64,000 nucleotides of DNA from Bradyrhizobium sp. CCBAU 53338 (GCF_015291665.1 NZ_CP030048.1:3410001-3474000); one strand, 5' to 3'; counted from the stretch's first letter, positions 8,316-16,849 are shown. The notes: generated by a model not told the origin, from the letters alone. Numbers and translations are program-made.

Positions 8316-9020
8316 ATGGCAGCAGAGAAGGTCGCACTCGTCACCGCAGGCGGCAGCGGCATGGGAGCAGGGGCCGCGCGGCGGCTCGCAGCCGACGGCT
8401 TTCGCGTCGCGATCCTGTCGTCCTCCGGCAAGGGCGAAGCGCTCGCGACCGAGCTCGGCGGGTTTGGCGTCACCGGGTCGAACAAGTCCAATGACGACCT
8501 CAAGCGCCTCGTCGACGGCGCGCTGGCGAAGTGGGGACGGATCGACGTGCTCGTCAACAGCGCCGGCCACGGACCGCGCGCGGCGATCACCGAGATCACC
8601 GACGAGCAGTGGCACCTCGGCCTCGATACGTATCTGCTCAACGTGATCCGTCCGGTCAGGCTGGTGATGCCGGCGATGCAGGCGCAGAAGGGCGGTGCCG
8701 TCATCAACATTTCGACCGCCTGGGCGTTCGAACCAAGCGCGATGTTTCCGACCTCGGCGGTGTTCCGCGCGGGCCTTGCCGCCTACACAAAAATCTTCAC
8801 CGACACCCATGCGGCCGACAACATCCGCATGAACAACGTGCTGCCGGGCTGGATCGACAGCCTGCCGCAAGCCGATGCGCGCCGCGACAGCGTGCCGTTG
8901 AAGCGTTACGGCAAGGTCGAGGAGATCGCGGCGACGATCTCGTTCCTGGCCTCCGACGGTGCGGCCTACATCACCGGGCAGAACATCCGCGTCGACGGCG
9001 GATTGACGCGCTCGGTTTGA
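8316..9020 (+). CDS. SDR-family protein with non-canonical active site
   Basis: 234-residue Rossmann-fold protein of the short-chain dehydrogenase/reductase family. The cofactor loop is TAGGSGMGAG (residues 10-19) and NSAG is present at 81-84. At the catalytic positions, alignment by spacing to FabG-type enzymes puts Thr134 (next to Ser133), Ser147 and Arg151 where Ser, Tyr and Lys normally stand (IST...TSAVFR). It may therefore use altered chemistry or act as a binding protein. The C-terminal GQNIRVDGGLTRS is typical of SDRs. The start at 8316 has AGGGA upstream; longer frames lack this. Confidence 0.88.
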   Translation: MAAEKVALVTAGGSGMGAGAARRLAADGFRVAILSSSGKGEALATELGGFGVTGSNKSNDDLKRLVDGALAKWGRIDVLVNSAGHGPRAAITEITDEQWHLGLDTYLLNVIRPVRLVMPAMQAQKGGAVINISTAWAFEPSAMFPTSAVFRAGLAAYTKIFTDTHAADNIRMNNVLPGWIDSLPQADARRDSVPLKRYGKVEEIAATISFLASDGAAYITGQNIRVDGGLTRSV

Positions 9021-9296
9021 TACGCCGGCCATTCGAGTCGCGTTTTCTTTGTCTCGTTGTCTGATGCGACACGGCGCTGCATCGCGCGTCGCCGCTGAAG
9101 GATGATGCGTGGCCCCGGGGTCACACTCGTCATCCGTTCGTACGATGCCGCGCGCACATTGCGTCACAGTCCCTGCGAACTTCGCCGCAGCCCAAGACGC
9201 CGCGCGAGGTGCTGCCTATGCCTAGCCCGTGCCGGAAACACCTGGCCGGTGCATGTGAAGACGCGCGTTTCGATCGCGTGGGGCAAGGAGACTGGA

Positions 9297-10121
9297 ATGA
9301 AAAGGTTTTTGCTGGCGGCTGCGATGGCCGTGTTGGGCACCGTGGCCGCGCAGGCCGCCGACCTCGCGGCGCACTACACCAAGGCGCCGATGATGGCGGC
9401 CGCCTATAACTGGACGGGTTTCTACGTCGGCGGCAATGTCGGTGGGCAGTGGGGCAGTGCTGATGCTGCGACCACCACCCTCGACCCTCCGGTCGCGTAC
9501 TTCGCAAATTCGAGCGTGCCTGCCATCGCAGCGGTCGGCGCGCAGCACGTCAACTCCTCGAGCGTGACCGGAGGTTTGACCGCCGGCTACAACTGGCAGG
9601 TCAACAGCGCGGTGTTCGGCCTCGAGGGCGACATCAACTATTTCGGCTTCAAGGGCAGCGCGACCGGTTCGGCGCTCTATCCTTGTTGTGCGCCGACGGG
9701 CTTCACCGTCAACTCGCAGGTCTCGGCCGACTGGCTCGCAACGATCCGCGGCCGCATCGGCTTCCTCGCAACGCCGAGCTGGCTGATCTACGCCACGGGC
9801 GGTGCGGCGATTGCCGACGTGAAGGGCAATTTCAACTTTTCCGACACGTTCGCAGCCGCGACCGAATCCGGCGCGATCCGCGATACCCGCGTCGGCTGGA
9901 CCGCAGGTGTCGGCGGCGAATATGCGGTCGGCAACGGCTGGTCGCTCAAGGCCGAGTATCTCTATGTCGATCTCGGTCGCGCCAGCATGACCAGCAACAA
10001 TCTCGTCGCTGGTGGGCCGCTGCCGGCCCAGACCTTCACGCATTCGTTCGACATCAAATCGAACATCGTGCGCATCGGCGTGAACTACAAGTTCGGCGGG
10101 CCCGTGGTCGCCAGATACTGA
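9297..10121 (+). CDS. Outer membrane beta-barrel protein, Omp25/31-like porin family
   Basis: 274 residues with a signal peptide (KRFLLAAAMAVLGTVAAQAA). NWTGFYVGGNVGGQ at the start of the mature barrel and alternating aromatic/hydrophobic strands follow, ending in VNYKFGGPVVARY with a terminal aromatic residue that BAM recognises. This is the small rhizobial beta-barrel family (RopB/Omp31-like). The start has AAGGAG upstream and a strong hairpin terminator follows the stop, so it is a monocistronic gene. It probably has a structural or host-surface role; no ligand can be inferred. Confidence 0.9.
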   Translation: MKRFLLAAAMAVLGTVAAQAADLAAHYTKAPMMAAAYNWTGFYVGGNVGGQWGSADAATTTLDPPVAYFANSSVPAIAAVGAQHVNSSSVTGGLTAGYNWQVNSAVFGLEGDINYFGFKGSATGSALYPCCAPTGFTVNSQVSADWLATIRGRIGFLATPSWLIYATGGAAIADVKGNFNFSDTFAAATESGAIRDTRVGWTAGVGGEYAVGNGWSLKAEYLYVDLGRASMTSNNLVAGGPLPAQTFTHSFDIKSNIVRIGVNYKFGGPVVARY

Positions 10122-10142
10122 TCCCGGTTTCGATGTGGCGAG

Positions 10143-10169
10143 GAAAGCCCCGGCCCGGCCGGGGCTTTC
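10143..10169 (+). terminator. Intrinsic-type terminator hairpin after the porin gene
   Basis: An 11-bp perfect stem GAAAGCCCCGG/CCGGGGCTTTC with a five-base loop, 21 bases after the stop codon. The following T-tract is short (TGTCTT). Confidence 0.75.
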
Positions 10170-10240
10170 TGTCTTGGGAGGGCCGGGCACCCCATTTCAC
10201 ATTTGCGCGTTGTGGTTCCATTGCTGTGGCCTTGTTTCGT

Positions 10241-10323
10241 TAGCCGGATGGAGCGTCAGCGAAATCCAGCGAGATGATTCCGCGAGGCGATAATCCCGGA
10301 TTGCGCCTTGCTCCGTCCGGGCT
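10241..10323. repeat. Palindromic intergenic repeat, family 2 relative
   Basis: The ends TAGCCGGATGGAGCG and TTGCTCCGTCCGGGCT are imperfect inverted copies, with GAAATCC and CCCGGATTGCGC inside. Related to the element at 6175-6240. Confidence 0.6.
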
Positions 10324-10330
10324 GCGAAAA

Positions 10331-10402
10331 ATAGTTATCTTTCTGGCTAACAATTGTTGACGCCGGATCGCGGTGGCCCTATAGTTAGCTTCATGGCTAA
10401 CC
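10331..10402 (+). promoter_or_regulatory. Duplicated ArsR-type operator flanking a consensus, apparently leaderless promoter
   Basis: Two 21-base boxes (10331-10351 and 10381-10401) agree at 18 positions and start exactly 50 bases apart; the second contains the inverted repeat GTTAGC-N6-GCTAAC. Between them lies TTGACG (10357-10362), 17 bases, then TATAGT (10380-10385), a near-consensus sigma-70 promoter. Transcription should start at about 10392, at the ATG (10393) of the ArsR gene, leaving no 5' leader. The second box covers the -10 element and the start codon. Confidence 0.7.
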
Positions 10403-10797
10403 AATTACCCCAGCTCGACCAGGTCTTCTCGGCGCTCGCCGATCCCACGCGGCGGGCCATCGTGATGCGGCTGTGTGCCGGCGAGGCCTCGGTCGGAGAA
10501 CTCGCCGAGCCGTTCGAAATGGCGCTGCCGAGCTTCATGAAACACATCCGTGTGCTGGAGACGAGCGGGCTCGTGCAGTCGGAAAAGTCCGGCCGCGTGC
10601 GGACGTGCCGCCTCAGTCCTGAGGCGCTCGTCGGCGCGGAAGACTGGTTCCAGCACCAGCGCGCGATCTGGGAGGCGCGGCTCGACCGCTTCGAGGCCTA
10701 TGTGATGAAGCTGAAGAAGGAGAGGGCGGCCGCCAGGCGGCCGTCCAAAACGACCGAGAAGACCAACAACAAGCCAAGCAAACGAGAAGGTACCTGA
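10393..10797 (+). CDS. ArsR/SmtB-type transcriptional repressor
   Basis: 134-residue winged-helix regulator (QVFSALADPTRRAIVMRLCAGEASVGEL at residues 8-35; recognition helix around ALPSFMKHIRVLETSGLVQSEK). The family metal-site motif ELCVCDL is not present, so it is probably not a metal sensor but one of the ArsR proteins paired with SRPBCC partners. The start is taken at MANQLP, which coincides with the predicted transcription start; an in-frame TTG at 10354 is upstream of the promoter -10 and cannot be used. The stop is two bases from the next start, so the pair is one operon and probably self-repressed. Confidence 0.92.
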   Translation: MANQLPQLDQVFSALADPTRRAIVMRLCAGEASVGELAEPFEMALPSFMKHIRVLETSGLVQSEKSGRVRTCRLSPEALVGAEDWFQHQRAIWEARLDRFEAYVMKLKKERAAARRPSKTTEKTNNKPSKREGT

Positions 10798-10799
10798 CG

Positions 10800-11291
10800 A
10801 TGACGAATGCTGCCAATGCCGCCCTGTCGCAATGGTCGATCGACCGCGAGATCGTGATGTCGCGCGTGATCGACGCGCCGCGCGATCTGGTGTTCGAGGC
10901 GTGGTCCGATCCAAAACACCTGCCGCAATGGTTCGGGCCGAAAGGGTTCAAGATCGAGACCTTCGAGATCGACGTGCGCGTCGGCGGCGTCTGGCGCTTC
11001 AACATGATCGGCCCCGACGGCACCGTCTATCCGAACCGCATGCGCTTCCGCCGGATCGAGCGGCCGAAGCTGATGGAGATGGACCACGGCGACGACCAGG
11101 ACGACGATCCCAGCATGTTCCGCTTCATCCTGACCTTTGCCGAACAGAGCAATGGCAAGACCGTGCTGATGATGCGGCAACTGGCATCGACCTCGGAGCA
11201 GCGCGACCACATGATCGGCTTCGGCGCCGTCGAATACGGCTACCAGACGCTCGACAAGCTCGCGGCCTATGTCGGCGGTCTGAAGAAATAA
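10800..11291 (+). CDS. SRPBCC/AHSA1-domain protein
   Basis: 163 residues forming one START-like ligand-binding barrel (VMSRVIDAPRDLVFEAWSDPKHLPQWFGPKGF at residues 19-50, HMIGFGAVEYGYQTLDKLAAYVGG at the end). Such proteins are co-encoded with ArsR regulators in many proteobacteria. Proposed roles include binding small hydrophobic ligands, but the function here is unknown. It starts two bases after the ArsR stop, indicating translational coupling. Confidence 0.92.
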   Translation: MTNAANAALSQWSIDREIVMSRVIDAPRDLVFEAWSDPKHLPQWFGPKGFKIETFEIDVRVGGVWRFNMIGPDGTVYPNRMRFRRIERPKLMEMDHGDDQDDDPSMFRFILTFAEQSNGKTVLMMRQLASTSEQRDHMIGFGAVEYGYQTLDKLAAYVGGLKK

Positions 11292-11311
11292 AACGCTGCG
11301 CATGATTCGGG

Positions 11312-11332
11312 GGCGCCACGCGAAGTGGCGCC
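11312..11332 (+). terminator. Hairpin after the ArsR-SRPBCC operon
   Basis: A perfect 8-bp stem GGCGCCAC/GTGGCGCC with a GCGAA loop, 20 bases after the stop. There is no T-tract, so it may terminate weakly or protect the 3' end. Confidence 0.5.
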
Positions 11333-11364
11333 TCCTGGATGAGTTTGGAAACGCAGGCGTCTTT

Positions 11365-11446
11365 GCAATTATGACAGTGCGCGTGCGAATTATGACAGTG
11401 GCGTCACGCAGATTTTTGTCGCGCCGTGCGCAAAATTTATGACAGA
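11365..11446 (+). repeat. Short iterated AATTATGACAG boxes upstream of a membrane protein gene
   Basis: AATTATGACAGTG occurs at 11367 and again exactly 21 bases later at 11388. A third copy with one extra T (AATTTATGACAG) is at about 11434. Two-turn spacing suggests binding on one DNA face. The region also contains TGACAGTGGCGTCA with TGAC/GTCA arms. No known regulator is recognised. Confidence 0.5.
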
Positions 11447-11489
11447 ATTGCTACCGTTGGATGTCATCTCGACTACAGCGGAGCTCATC

Positions 11490-12332
11490 ATGTTGCAGTG
11501 GCAGGCCCGGTCAAATCCCCTCGCGTGGTGGTGGGGGTCCCTGACGCTTGTCAGTGCGGCGAACATTCTCGTCTGGTTCATGCTGTACCGCGAGTTCTAT
11601 CCGAGCGTGGCCGGCAGCGTCGGCGGTGGCTCGGACATCGGGCTGATGTTCCTGTTGTGCGCGGGCTATGTGTTCGGCTGCGCCTTCCGCTCGGTGCTGC
11701 CGCGCGCCGACGTGCAGCGCATCTGCCTGTTCGACACCTGGCTCTCCAGCGTCTTCATCGGGCGCACGGTCGCGACCGTGGCAGAGGTGTGCTTCGCTGC
11801 GCAATGGGCGATCATCCTGCATCAGCTCGGCAAGATGACGGGCGCGCAGACCGCGGTGAACGTCGCGCTCGTGATCGTGCCGATCATCATCGTCGCCGAA
11901 TGCTTCTCCTGGTATGCCGTCGTCACCACCAACTTCCTCTTCAACGCGATCGAGAACTCGCTGTGGGCGGTGACGTTCTTCCTTGCCGGCATCGCCCTGT
12001 GCCGTCTGATGCCGGAATTCCAGGGACCGGTGCGCTGGGCGCTGGTCGCCGGCATCGTCGGCATCGCCTGCTTCCTCGCCTTCCTCGTCACCGTCGACGT
12101 GCCGATGTATCTCAGCCGCTGGCGGGCAGGGCATGCCGAGGGCAATAGGTTCCTAGGCTTCCTCGAGGGCCTGCATGACGTTTCGACGCGATGGGTGGTG
12201 ACCCACGACATCGCGCACTGGAAGGGCGAGCTGACCTGGATGTTCCTGTATTTCAGCGCCGCCGTATGGTCGAGCCTTGCGCTCTGCGCGCTCTACGCCA
12301 TGGAAGGCTATCTCACGCGGTATCTGGCGTAA
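11490..12332 (+). CDS. Multi-pass membrane protein of unknown function
   Basis: About 280 residues with seven or so hydrophobic segments (SLTLVSAANILVWFML, IGLMFLLCAGYVFGC, AIILHQLGKM, ALVIVPIIIVAECFSWYAVVT, SLWAVTFFLAGIAL, ALVAGIVGIACFLAFLVTVDV, and a C-terminal FLYFSAAVWSSLALCALYAM). No family recognised. The start at 11490 is chosen because GGAG lies six bases upstream; the alternative ATG at 11439 lies in the third iterated box and has no ribosome site. It converges with the ABC binding-protein gene, three bases away. Confidence 0.75.
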   Translation: MLQWQARSNPLAWWWGSLTLVSAANILVWFMLYREFYPSVAGSVGGGSDIGLMFLLCAGYVFGCAFRSVLPRADVQRICLFDTWLSSVFIGRTVATVAEVCFAAQWAIILHQLGKMTGAQTAVNVALVIVPIIIVAECFSWYAVVTTNFLFNAIENSLWAVTFFLAGIALCRLMPEFQGPVRWALVAGIVGIACFLAFLVTVDVPMYLSRWRAGHAEGNRFLGFLEGLHDVSTRWVVTHDIAHWKGELTWMFLYFSAAVWSSLALCALYAMEGYLTRYLA

Positions 12333-12335
12333 CGG

Positions 12336-13544
12336 CTACTTGCCGACCAGGCTGCACCTGCTGCGGTCGAGCGGGCGGAAGGCCTGCTCGGGCGGGATGG
12401 TCGCGACCAGCTTGACGAAGTCCCACGGGCCCTTGGATTCCTCAGGCGTCTTGACCTGCACCAGGTAGAGATCGTGCACCATGCGCTGGTCCTCGCGGAT
12501 GTGGCCGTTGGTGGTGTAGGCATCCGACACCGGCGTCGCTTTCATCTTCGCCATCACGGTGGCGCTGTCGTCCGAGTCCGTATCCTTCACGGCTTGCAGA
12601 TAGTGCCGCACGGCGGAGTAGACGCCGGCCTGGATCTGCGAGGGCATCGCCTTGCGGCGCGCATAGAACGCGTCGGAGAATTTTCGCGCGGCCGGCGAGA
12701 CGTCCTCGAAGAACGAGGTGACGATCAGATCGCCGCGCGTCGCCTTCAGGCCAACGGCTTCGATGTCGACGTTCTGGAACGACATCGGCACGATCTTGAT
12801 GCCCTGGTCGGCGAGGCCGAACTCCTCAGCCTGCTTGATCGCGGTGGCATTGTCGCCGGCGACGTTGATTGCGAGGATCTTTGCGCCCGAGGACTGGGCC
12901 TGCAGCAGGAACGACGAGTAGTCGGGCGTGCCGAGCTGGGCCTTGACGCTGCCGGCGACCTTGCCGCCGAGCGCGGTGATGCGGTCGCGCGCGGTTGCCT
13001 CGATCGAATGGCCGAAGGCGTAGTCGCCGGTGATGAAGAACCACGGCTCCTTGCTGGTCTGCATGACGCCGGAGACGACGGCCGTCGCCGTGGAGTAGGC
13101 GTCCTGGGTCCATTGCACGCTCGAGGGCGCGCAGGCCTCGTCGGTGAGCTGGTTGGCGCCGGCGCCGGAGACGAGGAATATCTTTCCGTTGCCGCGCACC
13201 AGCTCCTGCACGGCGAGTGCCGCGCCGGAGCTGCCGCCGTCCGCGATCGCCTGTACGCCGTCGCTGAACCACTTTCGCGCCAACGAGGCAGCAAGGTCCG
13301 GCTTGTTCTGGTGATCGGCCTGCAGGATCTCGATCGGCTTGCCGTTGATCTTGCCGCCGAACTCCTCCGCCGCCATCCGCGCGGCCTCGACCGAGCCGGG
13401 GCCCATCGCGGTCGCGAAAATGCCGTTCATGTCGGTGAGGACGCCGATGCGGACGGCGTCGCCCTTGATCTCGGCGCGCGCGGTGCCGGCGAGCGCCAGC
13501 GAGATCAGCAGGATGGCGGTGGATGTGGTGCGGAGAGTAGCCAT
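12336..13544 (-). CDS. ABC transporter substrate-binding protein, LivJ type
   Basis: 402-residue periplasmic binding protein (Peripla_BP_6 fold) with a signal peptide (TSTAILLISLALAGTARA) and the typical beginning VRIGVLTDMNGIFA. Members of this branch commonly deliver aromatic acids or branched amino acids to Liv-type permeases. No permease or ATPase gene is beside it, so it must work with components encoded elsewhere. The start at 13544 has AGGA upstream; the frame continues to 13886 without a start that makes sense. It is last in a minus-strand run with FAH and flavin-hydroxylase genes, suggesting an aromatic ligand (inference). Confidence 0.9.
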   Translation of the reverse strand: MATLRTTSTAILLISLALAGTARAEIKGDAVRIGVLTDMNGIFATAMGPGSVEAARMAAEEFGGKINGKPIEILQADHQNKPDLAASLARKWFSDGVQAIADGGSSGAALAVQELVRGNGKIFLVSGAGANQLTDEACAPSSVQWTQDAYSTATAVVSGVMQTSKEPWFFITGDYAFGHSIEATARDRITALGGKVAGSVKAQLGTPDYSSFLLQAQSSGAKILAINVAGDNATAIKQAEEFGLADQGIKIVPMSFQNVDIEAVGLKATRGDLIVTSFFEDVSPAARKFSDAFYARRKAMPSQIQAGVYSAVRHYLQAVKDTDSDDSATVMAKMKATPVSDAYTTNGHIREDQRMVHDLYLVQVKTPEESKGPWDFVKLVATIPPEQAFRPLDRSRCSLVGK

Positions 13545-13585
13545 GGCGTTTCCTGATTTTATCGTTGGTTTGATGGCGTTGGCGG

Positions 13586-14437
13586 TCAGGCCGCCTCGGC
13601 GACGACCTTGTTGCGGAGCGTTCCGATGCCGGAGATCTCGACCTCGACGGTGTCGCCGGGACGCATCCACAGAGGCGGCGTGCGCTTCAGGCCGACGCCG
13701 CCCGGCGTACCCGTCACGATGACGTCGCCGGGGACGAGGGGGCAGATCGTCGAGATGTAGGCGATCAGGTCGGGGATGCCGGTGATCAGCAGATCCGTGG
13801 TGGTGTTCTGCACCACGGCGCCGTTCAGGCGCGTCTGGAGCGTGAGCTTCGACGGGTCGGGAATCTCGTCCGCCGTCACCAGCCACGGGCCAAAGCTGCC
13901 GCTCTCCGCAAAGGTCTTGCCGGAGAGGAACTGGCTGGTGTGGCGCTGCCAGTCGCGGATGCTGCCCTCATTGTAGCAGGCGTAGCCGGCGATGTGGTCG
14001 AGCGCGCGGCTCGCCGGAATGTGCCGGCCCTGCTTGCCGATGACGAGCGCAAGCTCGCCTTCGTAATCGAAATCGTCGCTCACCCTCGGTTTTACGATCG
14101 GTTGAAGATGACCGACCTGGCTGCAGGGGAAGCGGACGAACAGCGCCGGCTTCTCGGTGACGGTGCGGCCGGTCTCGGCGACGTGGTCTCGATAATTCAG
14201 GCCGACGCAGATGATCTTGCCGGGATCGGGGATGACGGGCGCGAAGCTGATGCTGTCCAGCGGATGATCCGGCGCAGTGGATGCGACCAGCTTCGTCGCT
14301 TCGGTCACGCGGCCCGCTTCGAGCAACTGCCGCAGCGTTGCGCATCCAGCCATGCGTTTGCCGAGATCGACGACGCCATTGTCCCTGACGGCCCCGAACG
14401 AGGCGCGGCCGTCGACGATGAAAGAGAGCAGCTTCAT
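13586..14437 (-). CDS. Fumarylacetoacetate hydrolase family protein
   Basis: 283 residues. The core carries ICVGLNYRDHVAETG near residue 77-91, DYEGELALVIGKQGRHI near 124, FGPWLVTADEIPDP, and the C-terminal TGTPGGVG. Glu ligands in the EGELA block bind the catalytic metal. The family includes hydrolases, hydratases and decarboxylases that act on 2-oxo acids from ring cleavage. Next to a hydroxylase and an extradiol dioxygenase it most plausibly processes the meta-cleavage product. The ATG is preceded by GAGG. Confidence 0.9.
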   Translation of the reverse strand: MKLLSFIVDGRASFGAVRDNGVVDLGKRMAGCATLRQLLEAGRVTEATKLVASTAPDHPLDSISFAPVIPDPGKIICVGLNYRDHVAETGRTVTEKPALFVRFPCSQVGHLQPIVKPRVSDDFDYEGELALVIGKQGRHIPASRALDHIAGYACYNEGSIRDWQRHTSQFLSGKTFAESGSFGPWLVTADEIPDPSKLTLQTRLNGAVVQNTTTDLLITGIPDLIAYISTICPLVPGDVIVTGTPGGVGLKRTPPLWMRPGDTVEVEISGIGTLRNKVVAEAA

Positions 14438-14461
14438 GGGATATCCTCGAGAGATGTTCGG

Positions 14462-15958
14462 TCAGGCCGCGGACGGCACGTGGGTGGGAGGCGTGATTGC
14501 GGCGATGAGCCGGTCGAGTTCGGCATCGTTGCGGGCGGTGCCGCGGATGTAGCGGTCGGGGCGAACCAGCGCGGCGGTGAGGCTGTGCTCGCGCAGCCAG
14601 GGGCCGATGCCTTGTGCATCATCGCCGGTCAGGATTTTGATCCCCGCTTGCGAAAGCGCGGGATGCGCGGCGCTCTCGACCAGCAGCACATGGCTGTAGC
14701 CGATCAGGTCGTCGCCGCGGCTGCCGTCCTTCAGCACGAATTGCGGCGCGAGATGTCCGGTGAGCGCGAGCTCGCCGAGCGCGAGCCCGGGGCCGAGCAG
14801 GGGCTTTTTCACCTCCAGCTTGACCGGCGCGTTCTCGCGCGCTTGCCCGGCGGCAAGGCCCGCTTCGATCGCCTTGGTGTTGATGACACCGCCCAGGCGG
14901 ATGGCGAGCTCGATGAATTCGCGCACATGCGGCTGGCGTTCGCTTTGATAGGTATCGAGCAAGCCAGGCGCGGCATCACCGCGGATGACGGCCGCGAGCT
15001 TCCAGGCAAGGTTGGCGGCATCGCGGATGCCGGCGCACATGCCCTGGCCGAGAAAAGGCGGGGTCTGGTGAGCTGAATCGCCGGCCAGCAGCAGCCGGCC
15101 GTTACGCCATTGCTGTGCGATCACGGAATGAAAGGTGTAGACCGCCGCGCGCTCGAGCTCGGCATCCTCGGGCGTGATCCAGCGCGACAGCAGCTCCCAG
15201 ACCTTTGCGGATTGAGCGACCTCGTTCGAATCCTCGTCAGGGAGAACCGTGATCTCCCAGCGCCGCCGCGTGCCGGTGCCGCGGACATAGGTCGCGGGAC
15301 GCCTGACATCGCAGTGCTGAAGGCTGTAGTCGCCGAGATCGTCGCGCGCGCGCTTGAGCAGCACGTCGATCACCAGCCAGCGCTCGTGAAAGCCCAGGTC
15401 GTCCATGCCGGAGCCGATGAAGCGGCGAACGATAGACCGAGCCCCATCGCAGCCGATGACGTAACCGGCGCGAACTTCGCTGAGCTTTCCGTTGGAGATA
15501 TCCTCGTAGCGGATTCGAACGCCGGTCTCGTCCTGGTCCAGCGCGAACACCTCGCAGCGGCTGCGCAAGGTGACGTGCGGCCAGCGCGCGAGGCCGCCGA
15601 TCAGCGCGTCCTCCAGATCGGGCTGGTGGAAGCGATAGCTGAGATTCCAGCCCATCGGCGTCAGCGTCTGCGGTCGCGACCAGTCCAGCAGCATCTTGCC
15701 GTCGGCGTCGAGGAACAGCATGCCGGGGCTGAGGATGACCTGCGGCAGGATGGCGTCGGCGAGGCCGATGGTCTGGAACACGCGCATGCATTCGTCGTCG
15801 AAATGCACCGCTCGCGGCAGATGATAGGTCCGCGCCTCGCGCTCCAGCACCAGCGTCCGCGCGCCGCAGAGGCCGAGCAGATTGGCAAGCGTGGCGCCGA
15901 CCGGGCCACGGCCGACGATCACGACGTCAAACTCTTCAGGAGCGGATTTATCTTGCAT
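14462..15958 (-). CDS. FAD-dependent aromatic hydroxylase, MhpA-like
   Basis: 498-residue group A flavoprotein monooxygenase. The dinucleotide fold is VVIVGRGPVGATLANLL near residue 12, the second motif GCDGARSIVRR lies near residue 168-178, and the FAD ribityl motif LLAGDSAHQTPPFLGQGM near residue 290-307. Family members such as 3-(3-hydroxyphenyl)propionate hydroxylase convert phenols to catechols with NAD(P)H and O2. The divergently encoded extradiol dioxygenase would cleave its product. Substrate is not determinable from sequence alone. Its start is 25 bases after no gene; the IclR gene ends 72 bases upstream on the same strand. Confidence 0.9.
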   Translation of the reverse strand: MQDKSAPEEFDVVIVGRGPVGATLANLLGLCGARTLVLEREARTYHLPRAVHFDDECMRVFQTIGLADAILPQVILSPGMLFLDADGKMLLDWSRPQTLTPMGWNLSYRFHQPDLEDALIGGLARWPHVTLRSRCEVFALDQDETGVRIRYEDISNGKLSEVRAGYVIGCDGARSIVRRFIGSGMDDLGFHERWLVIDVLLKRARDDLGDYSLQHCDVRRPATYVRGTGTRRRWEITVLPDEDSNEVAQSAKVWELLSRWITPEDAELERAAVYTFHSVIAQQWRNGRLLLAGDSAHQTPPFLGQGMCAGIRDAANLAWKLAAVIRGDAAPGLLDTYQSERQPHVREFIELAIRLGGVINTKAIEAGLAAGQARENAPVKLEVKKPLLGPGLALGELALTGHLAPQFVLKDGSRGDDLIGYSHVLLVESAAHPALSQAGIKILTGDDAQGIGPWLREHSLTAALVRPDRYIRGTARNDAELDRLIAAITPPTHVPSAA

Positions 15959-16030
15959 GGGGCTATCTCTTCCCCATCAGGTGCCACCGCTTCAACGGCG
16001 CCGGCCGAAGTGTCCGCCCAGCGGACGACC

Positions 16031-16822
16031 CTAAGTCTCGACCGGAATGGCCGCAGCCGTCTCCTGAAGCTGGCTGACGAACTGCGCCATGGCTTCCTCG
16101 ATCCCCAGCGCCGAGCGGATCCAGATGATGGAGATACAGCCGTAGACCGCGCCATTGCGCACGATGGGAACGGCAATCGACGCGGTCTTCGGATTGTATT
16201 CGCCCTCGCTGCGGGTTGCGTAGCCGCGTGCTTGAGTCTCGGCGATCATCTGGTCGAGGCGGGTCCGCTCGAGGAAGGGGCGGTCGTCAGCTTCGTCGAT
16301 GCGGCGCAGATGGCTGACGATGAGATCGCGTTCGCGCGCGGGGCAGGCAGCGAGATAGGCCCGGCCCGCGGAGGTCCGCAGCATCGGCAAGCGCTTGCCG
16401 ATCATGCCGCGGTCGATCGACAGCGGGCTGCGCGAATGCGTGGTCTCCTGCACCACCATCGCCGCGTTCTCGTAAGTGGAGAGATCGACCGGCCAGACCA
16501 GCGTCTTGCTCAGCTCGGCGAGAAAAGGCGCGGCCGCCTGGCAGATCACCACGCCGGGGTCGTAGCCGTCGCCGAGGCTCAGGGCGAGCCGGGTGACGCG
16601 AAAGCGATCGTCGCTGGCGCTGCGGGCGACATAGCCGAGTTCCTCCAGCGTTTCGAGCAGGCGATAGACGGTGGGGCGGGGCAGGTCGAGCGCGCGGGCG
16701 ACGTCGCCGGCGCGGATGCCGCCGGAGCGGTTGACCTCCTGCAGCACGTCCAGCCCGCGCTTGAAGGCGCGCACGCCCTCCGACTGCCGCGGCTGGCCGT
16801 TCCGCGTCCGCTCCTTGGACAC
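16031..16822 (-). CDS. IclR-family transcriptional regulator, MhpR-like
   Basis: 263 residues. The N-terminal winged helix-turn-helix (GLDVLQEVNRSGGIRAGDVARALDLPRPTVYRLLETLEELGYV, about residues 23-66) and the C-terminal effector domain (AGRAYLAACPARERDLI, SIAVPIVRNGAVYGCISIIWIRS) are the IclR layout. MhpR and PcaR relatives activate aromatic degradation genes when bound to the aromatic acid. The gene begins with GTG behind GGGAGGAAA. It leads the hydroxylase genes and is divergent from the dioxygenase gene, the expected place for a pathway-specific regulator. Confidence 0.9.
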   Translation of the reverse strand: MSKERTRNGQPRQSEGVRAFKRGLDVLQEVNRSGGIRAGDVARALDLPRPTVYRLLETLEELGYVARSASDDRFRVTRLALSLGDGYDPGVVICQAAAPFLAELSKTLVWPVDLSTYENAAMVVQETTHSRSPLSIDRGMIGKRLPMLRTSAGRAYLAACPARERDLIVSHLRRIDEADDRPFLERTRLDQMIAETQARGYATRSEGEYNPKTASIAVPIVRNGAVYGCISIIWIRSALGIEEAMAQFVSQLQETAAAIPVET

Positions 16823-16849
16823 TTCGCATTTCCTCCCTTGTGGCCGACG

